A stretch of 46,723 bases of DNA from Gnetum montanum (taxonomy: Eukaryota; Streptophyta; Gnetopsida; Gnetales; Gnetaceae): assembly GCA_015680685.1 (NCBI GenBank), contig MNCI01000661.1, forward strand, positions 64,789 to 111,511, read 5' to 3'. A model generated the notes under the pieces. The model ran no database searches. It was not told the origin of the DNA and worked only from the letters and a program-made list of their open reading frames with translations. A program made the position numbers and the translations under genes. This document shows positions 29,939 through 42,451 of the stretch, piece by piece (position 1 is the first letter of the stretch; the number at the start of each line of letters is the position of its first letter).

Positions 29939-30420
29939 CTAGTCTTGCCTAAACTTGCTAATGGTTCTTGTCAATATTTTCGTAATCTCCCTTTTGGTGA
30001 CTTTAGATTGACTGTTCACTTCGGGATGGTATGGTGTTGTTAGTTTGTGTTCAACCCCTAAGCATTGCATTAATTTCCTAAAAGTTGCACCTGTGAAGTG
30101 CATACCATTGTCTGAAATAAGTGCATATGACATACCAAACCTATTTATGATTTGTTTTTAAACAAATCGTGTAGTTGTAGATGATGTACAATCCTTAATA
30201 GCAACTACTTCTGCCCATTTTGTTAGGTAATCAATAGTAACAATAATATAAGCTTTTCCATTGGACATTGGTGTAATTGGCCCCATAAAATCAAATCCCC
30301 AAATGTCAAAGGGTTCTAATGATTGAATCCATTGTTGTGGATCCTCCATTCTAGCAGTCATTCCTCCATCATGTTGACATCACTCACAAGATTGGACGAA
30401 ATGATGGGCATCCTAAAATA
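29939..30420 (-). pseudogene. integrase catalytic core, inner element, in pieces
   Basis: Two minus frames, 30361-30158 and 30133-29939. The first has FDIWGFDFMGPITPMSNGKA (first catalytic Asp in WGFDFMG) and YIIVTIDYLTKWAEVVAI; the second has ALISDNGMHFTG (second Asp) and TTPYHPEVNSQSKVTKREI, where the conserved catalytic Glu follows P-x-x-x-G-Q-x-E in the family but here reads SQSKV, apparently mutated. Stops separate the pieces. The protein would have inserted the cDNA into DNA; this copy cannot. Confidence 0.8.
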
Positions 30421-30619
30421 ATGTAGGCCAATATCCTACAAGTAAGATCTTGATGGTAGTTGGTCTCTTAGTGTAATGACCCCCACAAGGACCCTCATGA
30501 GCATCTTAGAGAACTCACAGTTGATCTATATTAGGAACACACCACCGAACCAAGCTATCAGAACACACTTTGTAAAGTTGCCCATTGATCTTCATAAAGT
30601 ACTTGGCTCAGTAAAGAAA

Positions 30620-31300
30620 CTATTGTTTCTTCTTAAGGTTTAACTCTTGTGGTGTTTGTTGGGTGAGGAGATAGGTAAGAATGCTACTATAACAATTTCT
30701 CTCTGTGGGTGATTGATTATTCACTACACCAAAAAAGAGGAATTCATTAGGGAAATGACTAGAAATTGGATACTCATCCTCTTTGTTGTTCCATCGTAAC
30801 CGAGATAAATGATTAGTAACTACATTCTCAGTGCCCTTGTAATCGATCGTCATTAAATCGAACTCTTGTAAGATTACAAGCCATCATATGATATGAGGGC
30901 TTACCATTGGCTTATTCATGAGAAATTGGATTGCGATATGATCTGTATGTATATATACTTTATATCCCAATACATAGTGTCTAAAATTTTCTAGTGCAAG
31001 CACTACAACCATTAATTCTTTCTTTGTGGTAGTGTAGTTAAGTTGTGCACTAGTGATACTTCTACTTGCACAGTGGATGTAATAAGGATGCTTTTGGTCA
31101 TCTAACTATGTAAGTATAGCTCCTAAGGCATAGTTGGACATGTCAGTCATGATATGGAATAGTTTGGACCAGTCAGGAGCTATTAGAATGGGTGTTTCTA
31201 CTAGCTTCTTCTTTAAAGTTTGGAAAGCTAGTTCACATTCCTTGGTACATAAGAAATGTATATCCTTTTTCATTAATTCCACCAATGGTTTGGCAACCTT
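30620..31300 (-). pseudogene. RNase H region, inner element
   Basis: Minus frame 30853-30620 contains IDYKGTENVVTNHLSRLRW, the conserved end of the RNase H/tether region (family form D-x-K-G-x-E-N-x-V-A-D-x-L-S-R). Upstream, to about 31,300, the sequence is homologous in position to the RNase H core but is broken by stops. Confidence 0.65.
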
Positions 31301-31499
31301 TGAAAAGTTCTCAATAAATCTCTTATAGTAGCCAATATGTCCAAGGAATGACTGAATATCTTTGACAGTTTATAGTTGATAGGTAATTTCTTGGATAATT
31401 TTGATTTTCTTAGGGTCTACCTCTATCCCTGTGTGTGAGATTTTATGCCCTAGTACTATGCCTTCTTAGACCATCAAATGGCTCTTTTTCTAGTTGAGC

Positions 31500-31925
31500 C
31501 TCACATTTTTTTCTACACATCTTTTTAACACTTGCTCCAATTGGTCCAAGGCTTGATCAAAGTTTGCTCCATAAGTGGAGAAGTCATCCATAAAGACCTC
31601 CATGCCATTCCCTATCTGCTATTGGAATGTGCTTAGAACTAGTTACTAAAATGTTGTAGGGGCATTACATAAGCCAAAAGACATTTTTTTGTATGTGAAT
31701 GTTCCCAAAGGACTAGTGAACGTAGTTTTGGCTTGGTCTTCTAGGGCTATTTGTATTTGGTTATATCCGCCATATCCATCCAGAAAATTGTAGTAGCGAT
31801 GCCTTGCGATGGTGTCTAAGACTTGGTCAACAAATGGCAATGGAAAGTGATCTTTGAATGTTACCATATTTGGTATCCTAAAATCTATGCACACCCTCCA
31901 TTTGCCTTCTTTTTTAGGCACAATA
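31500..31925 (-). pseudogene. reverse transcriptase fragment, inner element
   Basis: The minus frame from about 31921 has KWRVCIDFRIPNMVTFKDHF, PLPFVDQVLD, YYNFLDGYGGYNQI (first catalytic Asp), and FTYKKMSFGLCNAPTTF, then TAG (31648-31646) where the family has Q (CAG). In the same frame downstream is VFMDDFSTYG (31594-31580), the F-M-D-D catalytic motif of Athila-type RT. The active-site residues survive but stops make it inactive. This is the only RT found in the window. Confidence 0.85.
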
Positions 31926-32439
31926 ACTAGGGGCTAACCCATTTTCTATCAGCAATGGGGCATATGAACCCATCCTTGAGAAGCTATTCAATTTCTTCCT
32001 TAACTACTTACTTCAGCTTTGGGTTCAAACATCTCTGTGGTTGTCTTCGAGGCTTCATGGAGGGCTCGGTGTAAATTCTATGTTGGCATATCCTAGGATC
32101 TATTCCATTTAATTTGGGATATGACCAAGCAAAGACTTTTGACCATCTATTGATTACCTTCAACAATTCTTTTTTTTGTTGAGGAACAAGCTTAGTGTTG
32201 ATAATTACTGGTTATTCATTTTTAAGGAACGTGTATTCCATACCGGTGGAAAATGGTTTCAGCTCAAGAGGCTCCTACTTAAATTTCTCAGGGATTTCCA
32301 ACTTCCCCCAGTTGATATTTTCAAGGTTAAGACTTAGAAGTTGGTGGTGGACTTGCTCTAATGCGTCTATGCTATCGATGTAAGCATAAGTCAAACCCTC
32401 AGTTGGTTCCATGCATATGACTGAACTACTTTCTTAATC

Positions 32440-32960
32440 AGCTATCAACCATTGGGTGTCTTCCTATCATGTGGCTACTGCATACATGCATCTTTGTATG
32501 TTAATCACTTGTGCACAATGATTGCATGCAGGTAATGCTAAACTTTGCACACTATATGTGATGCATGGGACTTTCTTCTTCTCGATCTTTCCAAATGTAT
32601 TTTCCTTTGATATTTCTAGGGAAAGATCATGGATTCCTAGGCATGCGTCGATGGTGCTTATCAATGCTCTTCCCATTATAATTGGGAAGTCCCCCTTACT
32701 GTTGTTTACCTAAATCATTAGGAAGTTAGCTAGGTATGACCACCCACAAACAGTGGTAATAATGTCTTCCACTAGTCCCAATGGGATAGTGATGGACTGG
32801 TCAGCCAGCTCTAGATAGATATTGTTGTTTTTCAATGGAGGAAGGTTCTAGGCCTTGTAGATTTCTTGAGAAATCAAGTTGACAATGGAATCTAAATCCA
32901 AAAGAGCCTTGCACAATGCATTTCCAATGATTTGTAAGTATATCAAAGGATTTCCAGGAT
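32440..32960 (-). pseudogene. aspartic protease region, inner element
   Basis: On minus the text ALCKALLDLDSIVNLISQEI (about 32920-32860) matches the Athila-type protease start, where the family has D-L-G-A-S; here the glycine reads Asp. Downstream, 32676-32467 has GRALISTIDACLGIHDLSLE, matching the conserved G-R-x-F-L-x-T-x-x-A block. The same block occurs in the outer element at 39470. Inactive. Confidence 0.65.
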
Positions 32961-33507
32961 CAGAGAATTTCCTAGGAAGGTGGCCAGCTTTGATCTAATC
33001 GGTGATGACATGTGTTAGCATGATCATATGCATTGAGTGTGGTGATTGGGTTGAAGGGGGCTTCAAAGTTTTGATTGATACTAAGGCATCTAAGTAATAA
33101 ACCACTTGTAATTTCAAGGGCTTGGTTCGATTGTTAGTTCTAAAGAAAGGTCTTTTCTTCATGTGGTTCTTGGAACCAATAGTAGGTTAAGAGTTAACAG
33201 CCCTCATGGTGTTACGTTGCTATGGCTGGGTAGGGATTTCACCTTGCATCACGGGAGCAAGTGGTAGTGGAGCTATTGGTGGAAAAGATGCAGCTAGATA
33301 AGAAAGATGATATGCTTGCAGAATATCACCTCTAGAAGAGAGAGTCCCATAATACTCATGGGCTTGGTAGTAAGGTTGAGGAGTGACATGACCAATAGAG
33401 TCACGTGGGGATATTGGCTACTGCATGTAATATCCATACAGGTCAGGTTGTCAGTAAGGATATTGTTGCCTTGGTGGTGGAATTTTCTATGATTACGAGT
33501 GTTGCCA

Positions 33508-35549
33508 CTATTTATATTGCTTAATCAATTGTGGTGGAGTTTCACTAGGATAATATGTTAAGGGTTGGTGGAACTGCCTTGGGTTACCTTGAGGATAAGG
33601 TAACCTTCGAGGTGTTTGCCTTTTTTTTAATCGTGGGTTGACTGCATACACCCTAGACTTCTGCAAATGTGAGATTATAGGGCAATATTCCTTAGGATTG
33701 TCATATTGACATATCTCACATCCACTATCATTGTATGTTTCCAAATCCACCTCTTTAATGATGGAAACTTTGCCCTTACCCTTGGTACGTGCATGTTCAG
33801 CCTCTTTCTTTTTTCTTTTCTCACTACCTTGCTCTCTAGAATCCTCTACTATTTTAAGAATAGTTTGAAATCTATTGTCTAGGGAATCCCACATTTGGTC
33901 TACATTTGTCGAAAATTTTGATGTAATCTTTTGGATAGGCAAATTTTTCCTATTCACCATCTCTTCAAGTGGTTACTCTTCTTCATCCTCACAAAATCTT
34001 ACTCCCCTCTTCCAAAGAGAAGGATCTTGGTTATACTATTCCACACTTTCTCTCTTCCATAGCTCACCTTCTTTCTTAACAAATTGCTCCAATAGTCTTT
34101 GAATTTGATGGGACCTAAGCTCGGATAGTCTTCCTTGGACATAAGTCCCAAGGGTTCTTCTCGTTTCATGCCTAAGCTCATTCACGAGATGGCATAGTTG
34201 ATCCCTTTATGAATAACCATGGCTAGGAAAATGGTGTAATAGTGCATAATATCAATGCATGGTAGCATCCAAGGGTTCATGTCCTCCTTATTTTTAACCT
34301 TGGATTTTCTTTCACAAGTTAGACACTTGGGAGTATGTTTGGTACTTGTCATTAAATAGTTCTAACATAGTACTCCACCTACAAATGGATTCCAGTTCTA
34401 AAGACTAGTACTAGCTTTCTGCTTCTTTAACTAGTGTTTGTGGAAACATCTTAAGTTTTTTCCATTCATTCTCTATATTTTGTAAGGCACACACATCATG
34501 GAATGCTTGTAAGTGATTCTAAGGATCAGCGTTGTATCCCCCTTCAAATTGTGGGATGTTGTTCATATCTAATCTCTTGATCTTACTATCTTTCTAATGC
34601 CTTGTTGGAATTCTAACAGCCTTAGTTGTGTCCAACATACTTCAAGTAGCAAGGAGGGGTTCATTGTGATTGTCTCATCCATGGCATCTATGATGCCTAC
34701 GTTGTTCCCTACTCTCCCTTCTTTTATGTCATGACTCTCTAGAGTGTCCTCATCCCTTTTTCTAGCTATTTCGTCTATGACTTCCACTTTTCCTACCTTT
34801 ATCCCCATGGTCTTTTTCTCTATGACCATGTCCAGATATTAAAGGAGAGGGTGAAGGAGATGATGAAGGTGAAGAAGAAGGAGAACCACCACCATGATGG
34901 TGTTTGCTACCTTTTTTTCTGTGGTCTCATCCCCGATCATGATTGCGATTAGAATGTCCACCTTTATCATGAGTTTGTGTCCCTTTTTTGACCCTTTGTG
35001 CCCATGGGTATCAGAACCTAGGTTATGAATAGTGGAATGAATATTCTGATACACAACCCCTTAGCCAAAGTTAATGGGAAAAACATCATTATGTGGGGAA
35101 TTGCTTGAGGTAGGTTCACCACCCTCATTTTTGCTTAAGACATGTGGGGCATCCTGGGACCACTTATCCTTTAAAGACTTATGATGTCTCTTCTGTTGGA
35201 AGTTCCTTTGTCATTGTGCCTCTATGGAATGGTATTCTCTCAAGTCATGGTCTTGCACAACGTATTCTGCGTGTAAGTGTGGCATGCCAATTTGTATGAG
35301 AGCATGAAGAAGCATGCTTGGGACTGAATGATTAGGAGGTAACACTATGTTACCTTCTAAGTCTCACCAACATAGTTGTTCATCTTGATGGAGGATAAAG
35401 GTGAAGTTTGGTATATAATCATCAGGATGAATATATACCACTCAAACTTGTTGAGGGACTAGTGAATAAACATCATGTGTATTCCATCGCTGATTATTTC
35501 CTATTTCAGACCTAGGTGGTGAGGCACTTTTGTACGAAGAAGGAGATAT
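33508..35549 (-). pseudogene. gag of the inner element, many breaks
   Basis: The expected ATG is ATA (35549-35547) before SPSSYKSASPPRSE. Pieces: about 35480-35300 (a HPDDYIPNFTFILHQDEQL-like Gag start), 34829-34569, 34181-33999, and 33960-33508. The last holds VDQMWDSLDNRFQTILKIVE and a cysteine pair CEICQYDNPKEYCPI, a degenerate zinc-knuckle position. Broken by stops and frameshifts. Confidence 0.65.
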
Positions 35550-35664
35550 ACTTGTCTGTTTAGTGTGCAATGTATTCTTGTTTATTATTTTCTCAATCAA
35601 CCCTAAGGGTTTGTTCTAACAATGTGAATGATTTCCTAAGTTCTAATTAGTGCACAAATAACTA

Positions 35665-35684
35665 AGTCCCTAGCAATGGTGCCA
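35665..35684 (-). other. tRNA primer-binding site of the inner element
   Basis: On minus TGGCACCATTGCTAGGGACT, one base from the 5' LTR end at 35686. Confidence 0.7.
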
Positions 35685-35685
35685 A

Positions 35686-36554
35686 TGATGAGTGGCGAGG
35701 TACCCCTACACTCAACCATATGAATACGAGCATTTGATGCATGATCCACATGAATTCCAAGGACTAAGTGCTTATGCATCATTGAGGAACAAGGATGGGT
35801 TGGTTGATCGTTGTCTTTCCAAGCTTACCTATATGTCACGATTGTATGGTTAAGTAAGCTTGAGGCATATGATTTTTATATCTTTTATGTTTTTATGTCC
35901 TGTGCTAGTAGGGAAGGAGAGAGGTAACTAAGTGACTAATTTAACTTAACTACTCATTAACTAAGTTCTAACTAATCCTAACATTCCCACTTGTCGTGCA
36001 CATCTTGCACTAGTACAACACTGCTAGGATTACCAAATGCTAATCATTACTGGGTTACCAAGCATTACATGCATGCTCAAAGTGGTTGTGCTTGTGTAAT
36101 TTAATAATTTGCTTAATTAATCAAAATGAATTGCTATGATAATAACATAAATGTAAAGTACATAAAATAAAATAAAATAAATTCATAAGAAAATAAAATA
36201 AAAGAAATGCATAAGAAAACAAATCTCAAGTGCTGCTAGGATGAATCAAAGAGCTCGTCTTTATTGCTGTACATAAGGTGTGCTCAGGTACACAATGCTC
36301 GAATAAAGATCCATCCATACTTGGACCTCCTACTGCGGGCACTTGGAAAATACTCTAACTTTCAAATAGACTATAAGAGTTTCACTACTTGATTTCTAAA
36401 ATACTTTCCCTCAATTGTGGACCTGGGCACTGTATTTATAGGCTTGGGAGCAACAACTCTAATAATTAGAGTAACCACTTTAATAATTAGAATAAACTGC
36501 TAGAGTAACTGCTCTAATAATTAGAATAAACCACTAGAGTAACTACTCTCATCA
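35686..36554 (-). repeat. 5' LTR of the inner element
   Basis: 869 bp, TGATGAGTGGCGAGG...ACTCTCATCA on plus. Its U3 array has only three TAATAATTA cores (36460, 36481, 36515), against five in the 3' LTR. TATA-like TGTATTTATAGG at 36431-36442. Followed by CTTAG (36555-36559), the right target copy. Confidence 0.88.
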
Positions 36555-36559
36555 CTTAG

Positions 36560-38310
36560 TATATATAGTACATAAGCAATGGTTGAATACCTTGTCTCAT
36601 TAGTGATTTTATCTAGCCAAGTTGTGATTGTGATAGATTGGTTGCTTGATATTGTTAGTGGAAAGATTGACGAATGGGTTAAATAAGAGAAGTTATCCAT
36701 AAAATTCAAAAAAAGCTTGACACAAGTAGTGGAAAGAGGGTATTCACAACATTAAAAAGGAATTCATTACAAACAGTTGTGAAGGTGCATACAATTTGGA
36801 TGACATAGATGGGGTGAATAAAAAGAATTTGATTGTAACAATGTCTAAGGGTAAAAAAATTAACTCAAACCAAAAGATATGCAAGTGGGTCCTCCCCAAA
36901 GTAGGCACAGGCCTTTTATGCCCTTGCATAACTTCAAATTAAGGAGTCTGTGGGCTCCATGGATGATTAATAATTATGGAAAGTTAAGTGCAAAATCTTG
37001 AAAGTAACTGACTGGGAAACGCGACACATCAAACCAGAATACCAAATCAAAACATGAAACTAGTAGTGAGGTGAGATATGGAAAGCATAGATGGGTGATA
37101 GAGAAAGTGGAATGGAGTTCGTAATTATGGTCACATACAACCTCTTGTGAAGTTTGTGATTAATTGACTTGGTAGGATCTTTCCTTAGTCTAGATCAAAG
37201 CCAACCACTTTTAATGACTTCACATTGACATTCTAAGGCTACTTCATCCCCTAAAATACAAGGATGCTTCCACAAAATAACCACCGTTCCAAATGGGAGA
37301 GAAGATAGTAAGTGAGAAAGGGCCTTAGGTAGAGGAGATAAGACAAGTCTCATAACCAGTGCTTATAGCCCTTTTATTTGGTCTAAGGGGTGTGCTTTGA
37401 ATTCCCATGTTTTTTTTGAATGGGAACCAAACTATGCAAAGATCCATGCAATTTTTGCATTTATTTTCTTCAAGGAGTGTGATTTGAATCCTTTTTTTTT
37501 GGATGAGAACAACACCATGTAAGGACTTATTAGACTTCCTATTATGAAATAACGTGGAATAGTGAGAAGCTTATGAGAACACTCCTACACACAAAAAAAT
37601 AGAAAAGCACAAAGAATATTGCATCCCTTTGAAGCCATACCTTATCCAAACATTTGATTCCTTCCCAATTCTGGAAGCTACCCAAGTCACCAATTTATTA
37701 AAGTTGCATTAATGAAAAAGAGACTACATGCTTCCAAAACAAGGAAAACCATAGAGTAAGTGGATGGGTGGATGATGTGGACTCACTGCCTGTTACATGA
37801 AAAGAAACCATGTCTTAGTCATTAGTAATGACCATCAAAGTTAGAAAATAGACATCAAGAATCAAATTATAAATGAAACATACCACCATTGAGTAATGTA
37901 TTACTATTGTACCTACCACCTTATTAGCAAAAAAAGTAGAGAAACACACCAAACATAAGCAAATATAACCATAAAAGAGAGTAGACAATAGATATTGAAA
38001 TATATTAATGATGGTGTAAAACAAAAACTAAGAAAAGACCAATAACCTTAAAAATACAAATATGTGTAAAACAAAAAAAATGTAAAACAAAGAAGATGAA
38101 AACAAAAACTTGTAAAACCAAAAATGTGTAAAAAAAATAATAATCAAAATCTGAGGAGCCACATAAAGTGTTAGTATGGATGGACATCTCCCCATGACTA
38201 AGTTGTAAGGGAGAGATCCAAAAAATTGAGCGTGGTCCATATGACAAGGTGTTTGTTGTGTTGGTTGGCTTGGGCTCATGGAAAAGGTTTTCTTGTTAGA
38301 TGTTAACTAG
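36560..38310 (-). other. 3' non-coding part of the outer element, right of the inner insertion
   Basis: Aligns in places with 27456-29446 of the inner element. No credible frame; the short AT-rich frames near 37,815-38,280 are low-complexity. A conserved polypurine-like block CTCCCCATGACTAAGTTG is at 38188-38205. Confidence 0.5.
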
Positions 38311-39045
38311 TTATTTCTTATTTGGGTTGTCAAGTTTGTGGATGATCATGGCCCTAGATGAAAAAGTCTCATCTATGATGTAAGGTCCTTTCCACAATGT
38401 TTGAAATTTGGTTTGTTGGGGTACATGTGTAGGATTCCAATAGAGAACCTTGTCACCTAGTTGAAACTTGACTTTTCTTATTTTGAGGTCATGGCCTTTC
38501 TTGTTGAATGCCTTATGCATCTTGTTGGATGATAGGGCCATTAATCAATTTTTGTCTAGCAAGTTGACACTCATTAATCATTCTTTCTCCACTAGACTTA
38601 GATCAAGGTAAAGGTCATAGGCTGTAGAGAGTGTACAAAGCTCAGATTGGATGGGCAATGTTAGTAGTTTTCTATACATAAGCTCATAGGGAGAATAACC
38701 TATGGGAAGCTTCCATGTGGAGCAATAGGTCCAAAGGTCATCATTTAATTTAGTGCTCCAGTTCCTTTGGTATTTGGTAATGATACGTGTTCAGATTTTT
38801 GTAATCTCTCGATTAGTGACTTTAACCTGACCATTGGCTTGGAGGTGATATGGTGTTGTGAGTTTATGTTCAACCCCCAAGCGCTACATCAGTTTTTAGA
38901 GAGTGGCACCTATAAAATGAGTTCCATTATCAGAAATTAATGCACAAGGTATACCAAACTTATTTATGATGTTTTGTTGTACAAACTGAGTAGCAGTGGT
39001 GGATGTATAGTCGATCACAGCTGTTGCTTCTGCCTACTTGGACCT
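38311..39045 (-). pseudogene. integrase remnant of the outer element
   Basis: Minus frame 38541-38311 has KVKFQLGDKVLYWNPTHVPQ and LWKGPYIIDETF, the C-terminal domain. Upstream to about 39045 are degraded core sequences that align with 29,940-30,220 of the inner element. The alignment stops at about 39045, in the text before TGCTTCTGCC. No RT or RNase H follows. Confidence 0.65.
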
Positions 39046-39119
39046 TTCCAAAATTTCTGGCACACCCTAATTACATCATCATTTGCTCCTTTGGAGAGCT
39101 AGTGATGAACTTGCCCGAG

Positions 39120-39850
39120 TTCATCCATACTTGTAACATATTCATACGTTAGGCTCTTAGTAGGTTCCATGCATAATGTACTATTGATAGCATTAGTTGT
39201 TAGCCACTGGGTGCCTTCTTGTTTTGTGGTTGCTACATATAGACATCTCTAGATCTCAGCTTCTAGTGCACACTACTTGCATGCAAAGATAGATTTTTAC
39301 TTTACTGATCATAACTTCTGCACACAATGGCACCCCTAAATCACTGTACGCAATATATGGAACTCTCTTCTTCTCGATCTTTTCAAACTTATTTTCCTTT
39401 GATATCTCCAAGGAAAGATCTCTAATGCCATTTTGCATCAATAGTGTTAGCCATGCCCTTCCCATAATGATTAGAAAGTCCTCCTTGCAGTTCTCCACTT
39501 TAATTACTAGGAAATCAGTTGGATATGACCACCCACAAATGGTGGTGACAATGTCTTCAACTAGTCCTAATGGAATAGTGATGGACTGGTCTACCAGTTC
39601 TAGCTAGATGTTGCTCTTCTTCAAAGGAGGAAGGTTCCACATTGTGTACATCTCATGTGAGATTAGATTAACACCAGAAAAAAATCTAGAAGAGCTTTCC
39701 AAGGCTCATTCCTAGTAATTTGCAAGTAAACTAGGAAACTCCTGGGATTAGTTAATTTTCTAAGTAGGTTACCAGCTTGAAACTAATCAAATACAACATG
39801 TGTCAGCATTACAGTATGGATTCAAGAGGGATTTTGGTTTGAAGGGGACT
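39120..39850 (-). pseudogene. aspartic protease region of the outer element
   Basis: Minus frame 39498-39256 contains GRAWLTLLMQNGIRDLSLEI and KFEKIEKKRVPYIAY, the same block as the inner element at 32676-32467. The D-x-G region upstream (about 39,680) is degraded. Inactive. Confidence 0.6.
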
Positions 39851-40514
39851 CAAATAAAGAGGAAATAGAGGAAGGTGGAGGAGCAAGGTTAGCAACCACT
39901 GATGTATTTGAGGGATTTGGTGGACTATGAGGTCGGAGAAAGGATCTTTTCTTTATTCATGGTTTTGACTCACTAGATGGATTAACCGATTGGAGGTTAA
40001 CTACCCTCGTAGTGTTCCTTTGTTGGGATTCTGCATGCAATTCACCCTGCATGAATGGAGTAGGTGGTAGTTGTGCAGGAGGTGGAGGAGTAGGTGTAGG
40101 GATAGGAGATACATGAGGGTAGTAGGTGGTATCCCTCCTTGGATAGGGTGATTGATATGTTTCAGAAGGGTAGTGGTGAGACTGGTAAGCAACAACATGA
40201 CTAGAGGAGTTCCTTGGGGATGAAGGTTCCTGGACATAGTAACTGTAGGGATCTAGTTGCTGGTAAGGGTATTATTGTCTTGGAGGTGGCAATGCCCATG
40301 ATTGTGGTTGCTGCCACTATTGATATACTTTGTAAGGTTGCAAAAGAGTTCAACTTGGATAGTATTGCTATGGTTGGTAGAGTTGTTGAGGATTGGCTTG
40401 TGGATAAGGTAATCTTTTGGGTGTTTTCCTTTGTGCAAGTCATGAATGGAAGGCATATACCCTAGATTCCTATAAGTGTGATACAACTAGGCAACTTCCC
40501 TTAGTATGTTCATA

Positions 40515-42289
40515 CTAGCAAACATCACACCCACCATCATCATCTAAATCACTATCCACAACCATCTTACCTTTACCTTTAGATATGGCACGCTCAACCT
40601 CCTTATGCCTCCAACGCTCATGATCACCACTTTGTTCCTTGGACTCTTCAACAATTTTTAAGACAACTTGAAACCTATTGTCCATGGAGTCCCATAATTG
40701 ATTAACCTTAGCTATAATTTCTGATTGTAATTTTTGGAATGGCAAGGTTTTATAACTAACCACCTCATCTTTGGCAAATTCATCCTCACTGTCACAAAAT
40801 CTAATCCCTTTCTTTTGAATAGAAGGATCTCTATTGTATTCTTCTACACTTTCACATTTTCTCAGCTCTCCCTCCTCCTTAGCTACTTGCTCAATTAATC
40901 TTTGAATCTAATGGATGCTCAACTCTGTCAATCTCCCTTGGGCATATATGCCAAGGGTCTTAGTTTTAGACCACAACCCGTCTACGATATGGCAATGTTG
41001 ATCAAGTTGAGAGTATCCATGGCTGGGACACTTGTGCAACAGAGAGTAGTATCTACCAATAGTAGCATCCAAGGGCTCATGATTTTCTTGTTTCCACCCT
41101 TAAATTTATTTTCTTAAATTGGATACTTGGGATTACATTTGATATTTTTCATTGAATAATTCTAACATCATACTCCATTGCCTGATTGATTCTAGTTCCA
41201 AGGATCAATACCAACTTTCTACTTCCTTTATGAGTGTCCTTAAAAATAATTTCAGCTTTTGCCATTCATTTTCAATATTCTTCAAGGCACATGCATCTTG
41301 AAAAGCCTGGAGATGATTTTCTAGATCAGCATCTTATCCTCCCTCAAATTGAGGAATATTGTTCATATCAAGCCTCTTTATTCTACTGTCCTTCACATGC
41401 CTTGTTGGAATCCTCATAGCCTTTGCAATATTCAACATGCCTTGAGTAGCAAGTAGAGGTTCATCAAGGCCATGATGGTGGTGCCTACAATGCTCCCTAC
41501 TAGCCTTCTTTCTTGATGATGGGCCTCTCTGGATTACCCATGTCTTCAATCATGACTGTTCCGGTGGTCCCTTCTATTGTTTTGGTCTTGTCGGTCACCT
41601 CCATCATAGTTATTTCTTCTGTGGCCATGATCTGAACCCAATGAAGGAGAAGATGATGATGAAGGGGAAGAAGAAGGGGAACTTGCTCTGTGCTGACGCC
41701 TATCACCCTTCCTTCGATTCTCGTGACCATGATCATGATCATGATCTCCTTTATCCTCCTTTTCCTAACTTGCCTCTTCGAATTCATTTTTGTCATTGGA
41801 TCCATTTTGACCAGAACCTGGATTGTGAACTATGGATTGTACATTCTAGTTAAGGGCTCCTTGAACAAAATCAAAGAGAGGAGAATCACTAAAGAAGTGG
41901 TCACCTTCATCAATTGGATCAAGTAGAGGTGGAAAGATGTTTAACCCCTTGCCCTTCATAAGCTCATGCTGATGCTCTAGCTGATGATCCCTTAATCTTT
42001 GCGCTTCAATGGGATGCTAATCCCTTGAGTTGGGATCTTGCATCTCATATTTTCCATGGAGATGTTAAAGCTCGTGTTGTACCAGCATTAATTAGAGCAT
42101 TGTTGGAACAGATTAGTTCAGTGGCAACACAATGTTTCCTTCCATGTCATGCCATGGTATCAGTTCATCTTGATGTAAGATGAAGGTAAAGTCTAGTACA
42201 TACTCATTAGGATGAGCATATACCACCTGGTATTGTTGAGGTACTTGAACTACCCTAGGCGAAGATGGGCTCCTGTGAGAAGAAGACAT
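40515..42289 (-). pseudogene. gag of the outer element, many breaks
   Basis: Starts ATG-TCT-TCT-TCT (MSSSHR) at 42289; the first segment encodes a HPNEYV.DFTFILHQDEL-like Gag start. Further pieces: 41549-41334 with HVKDSRIKRLDMNNIPQFEG (shared with element B), and 40763-40515 with VNQLWDSMDNRFQVVLKIVE and a final CDVC. Histidine/aspartate and serine repeats lie near 41,700. Multiple stops and frameshifts. Confidence 0.7.
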
Positions 42290-42430
42290 TTTGTATTAAT
42301 AAACAGTGTGCAATTGAGATTTAATTTAATGACAATAGCAATAATTTTTGTTTTCATAGAATTTGACTCTCAAGGTTCAAACAAAAAGATTACAAAATTT
42401 CACTAGGTTAGATAGTGCACAATGAACTAC

Positions 42431-42450
42431 AGTCCTTGACAACAGTGCCA
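42431..42450 (-). other. tRNA primer-binding site of the outer element
   Basis: On minus TGGCACTGTTGTCAAGGACT, one base from the 5' LTR at 42452. Confidence 0.68.
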
Positions 42451-42451
42451 A

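Larger units (their letters stand above)
26517..36554 (-). mobile_element. inner full-length Ty3/gypsy (Athila/Tat-like) element
   Basis: 10,038 bp. LTRs 26517-27443 (3') and 35686-36554 (5'), clearly a pair (both have GAAGGAGAGAGGTAACTAAGT and a TGCTTATG...AAGGATGGGTTGG block). Flanks are ATTAG and CTTAG, a 5-bp duplication with one mismatch. On minus: PBS, gag (about 35549-33508), protease (about 32960-32440), RT (about 31925-31500), RNase H end (about 30853), integrase (about 30361-29447), 2 kb non-coding, PPT. Gene order PR-RT-RH-IN and RT motifs make it Ty3/gypsy. It holds the only RT in the window, but its gag ATG is ATA and its frames have many stops. Confidence 0.9.

Noticed and set aside
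40214-40486. Three overlapping frames on both strands in the outer element
   Set aside because: Alternative-frame readings of decayed gag sequence; none carries a recognisable motif.
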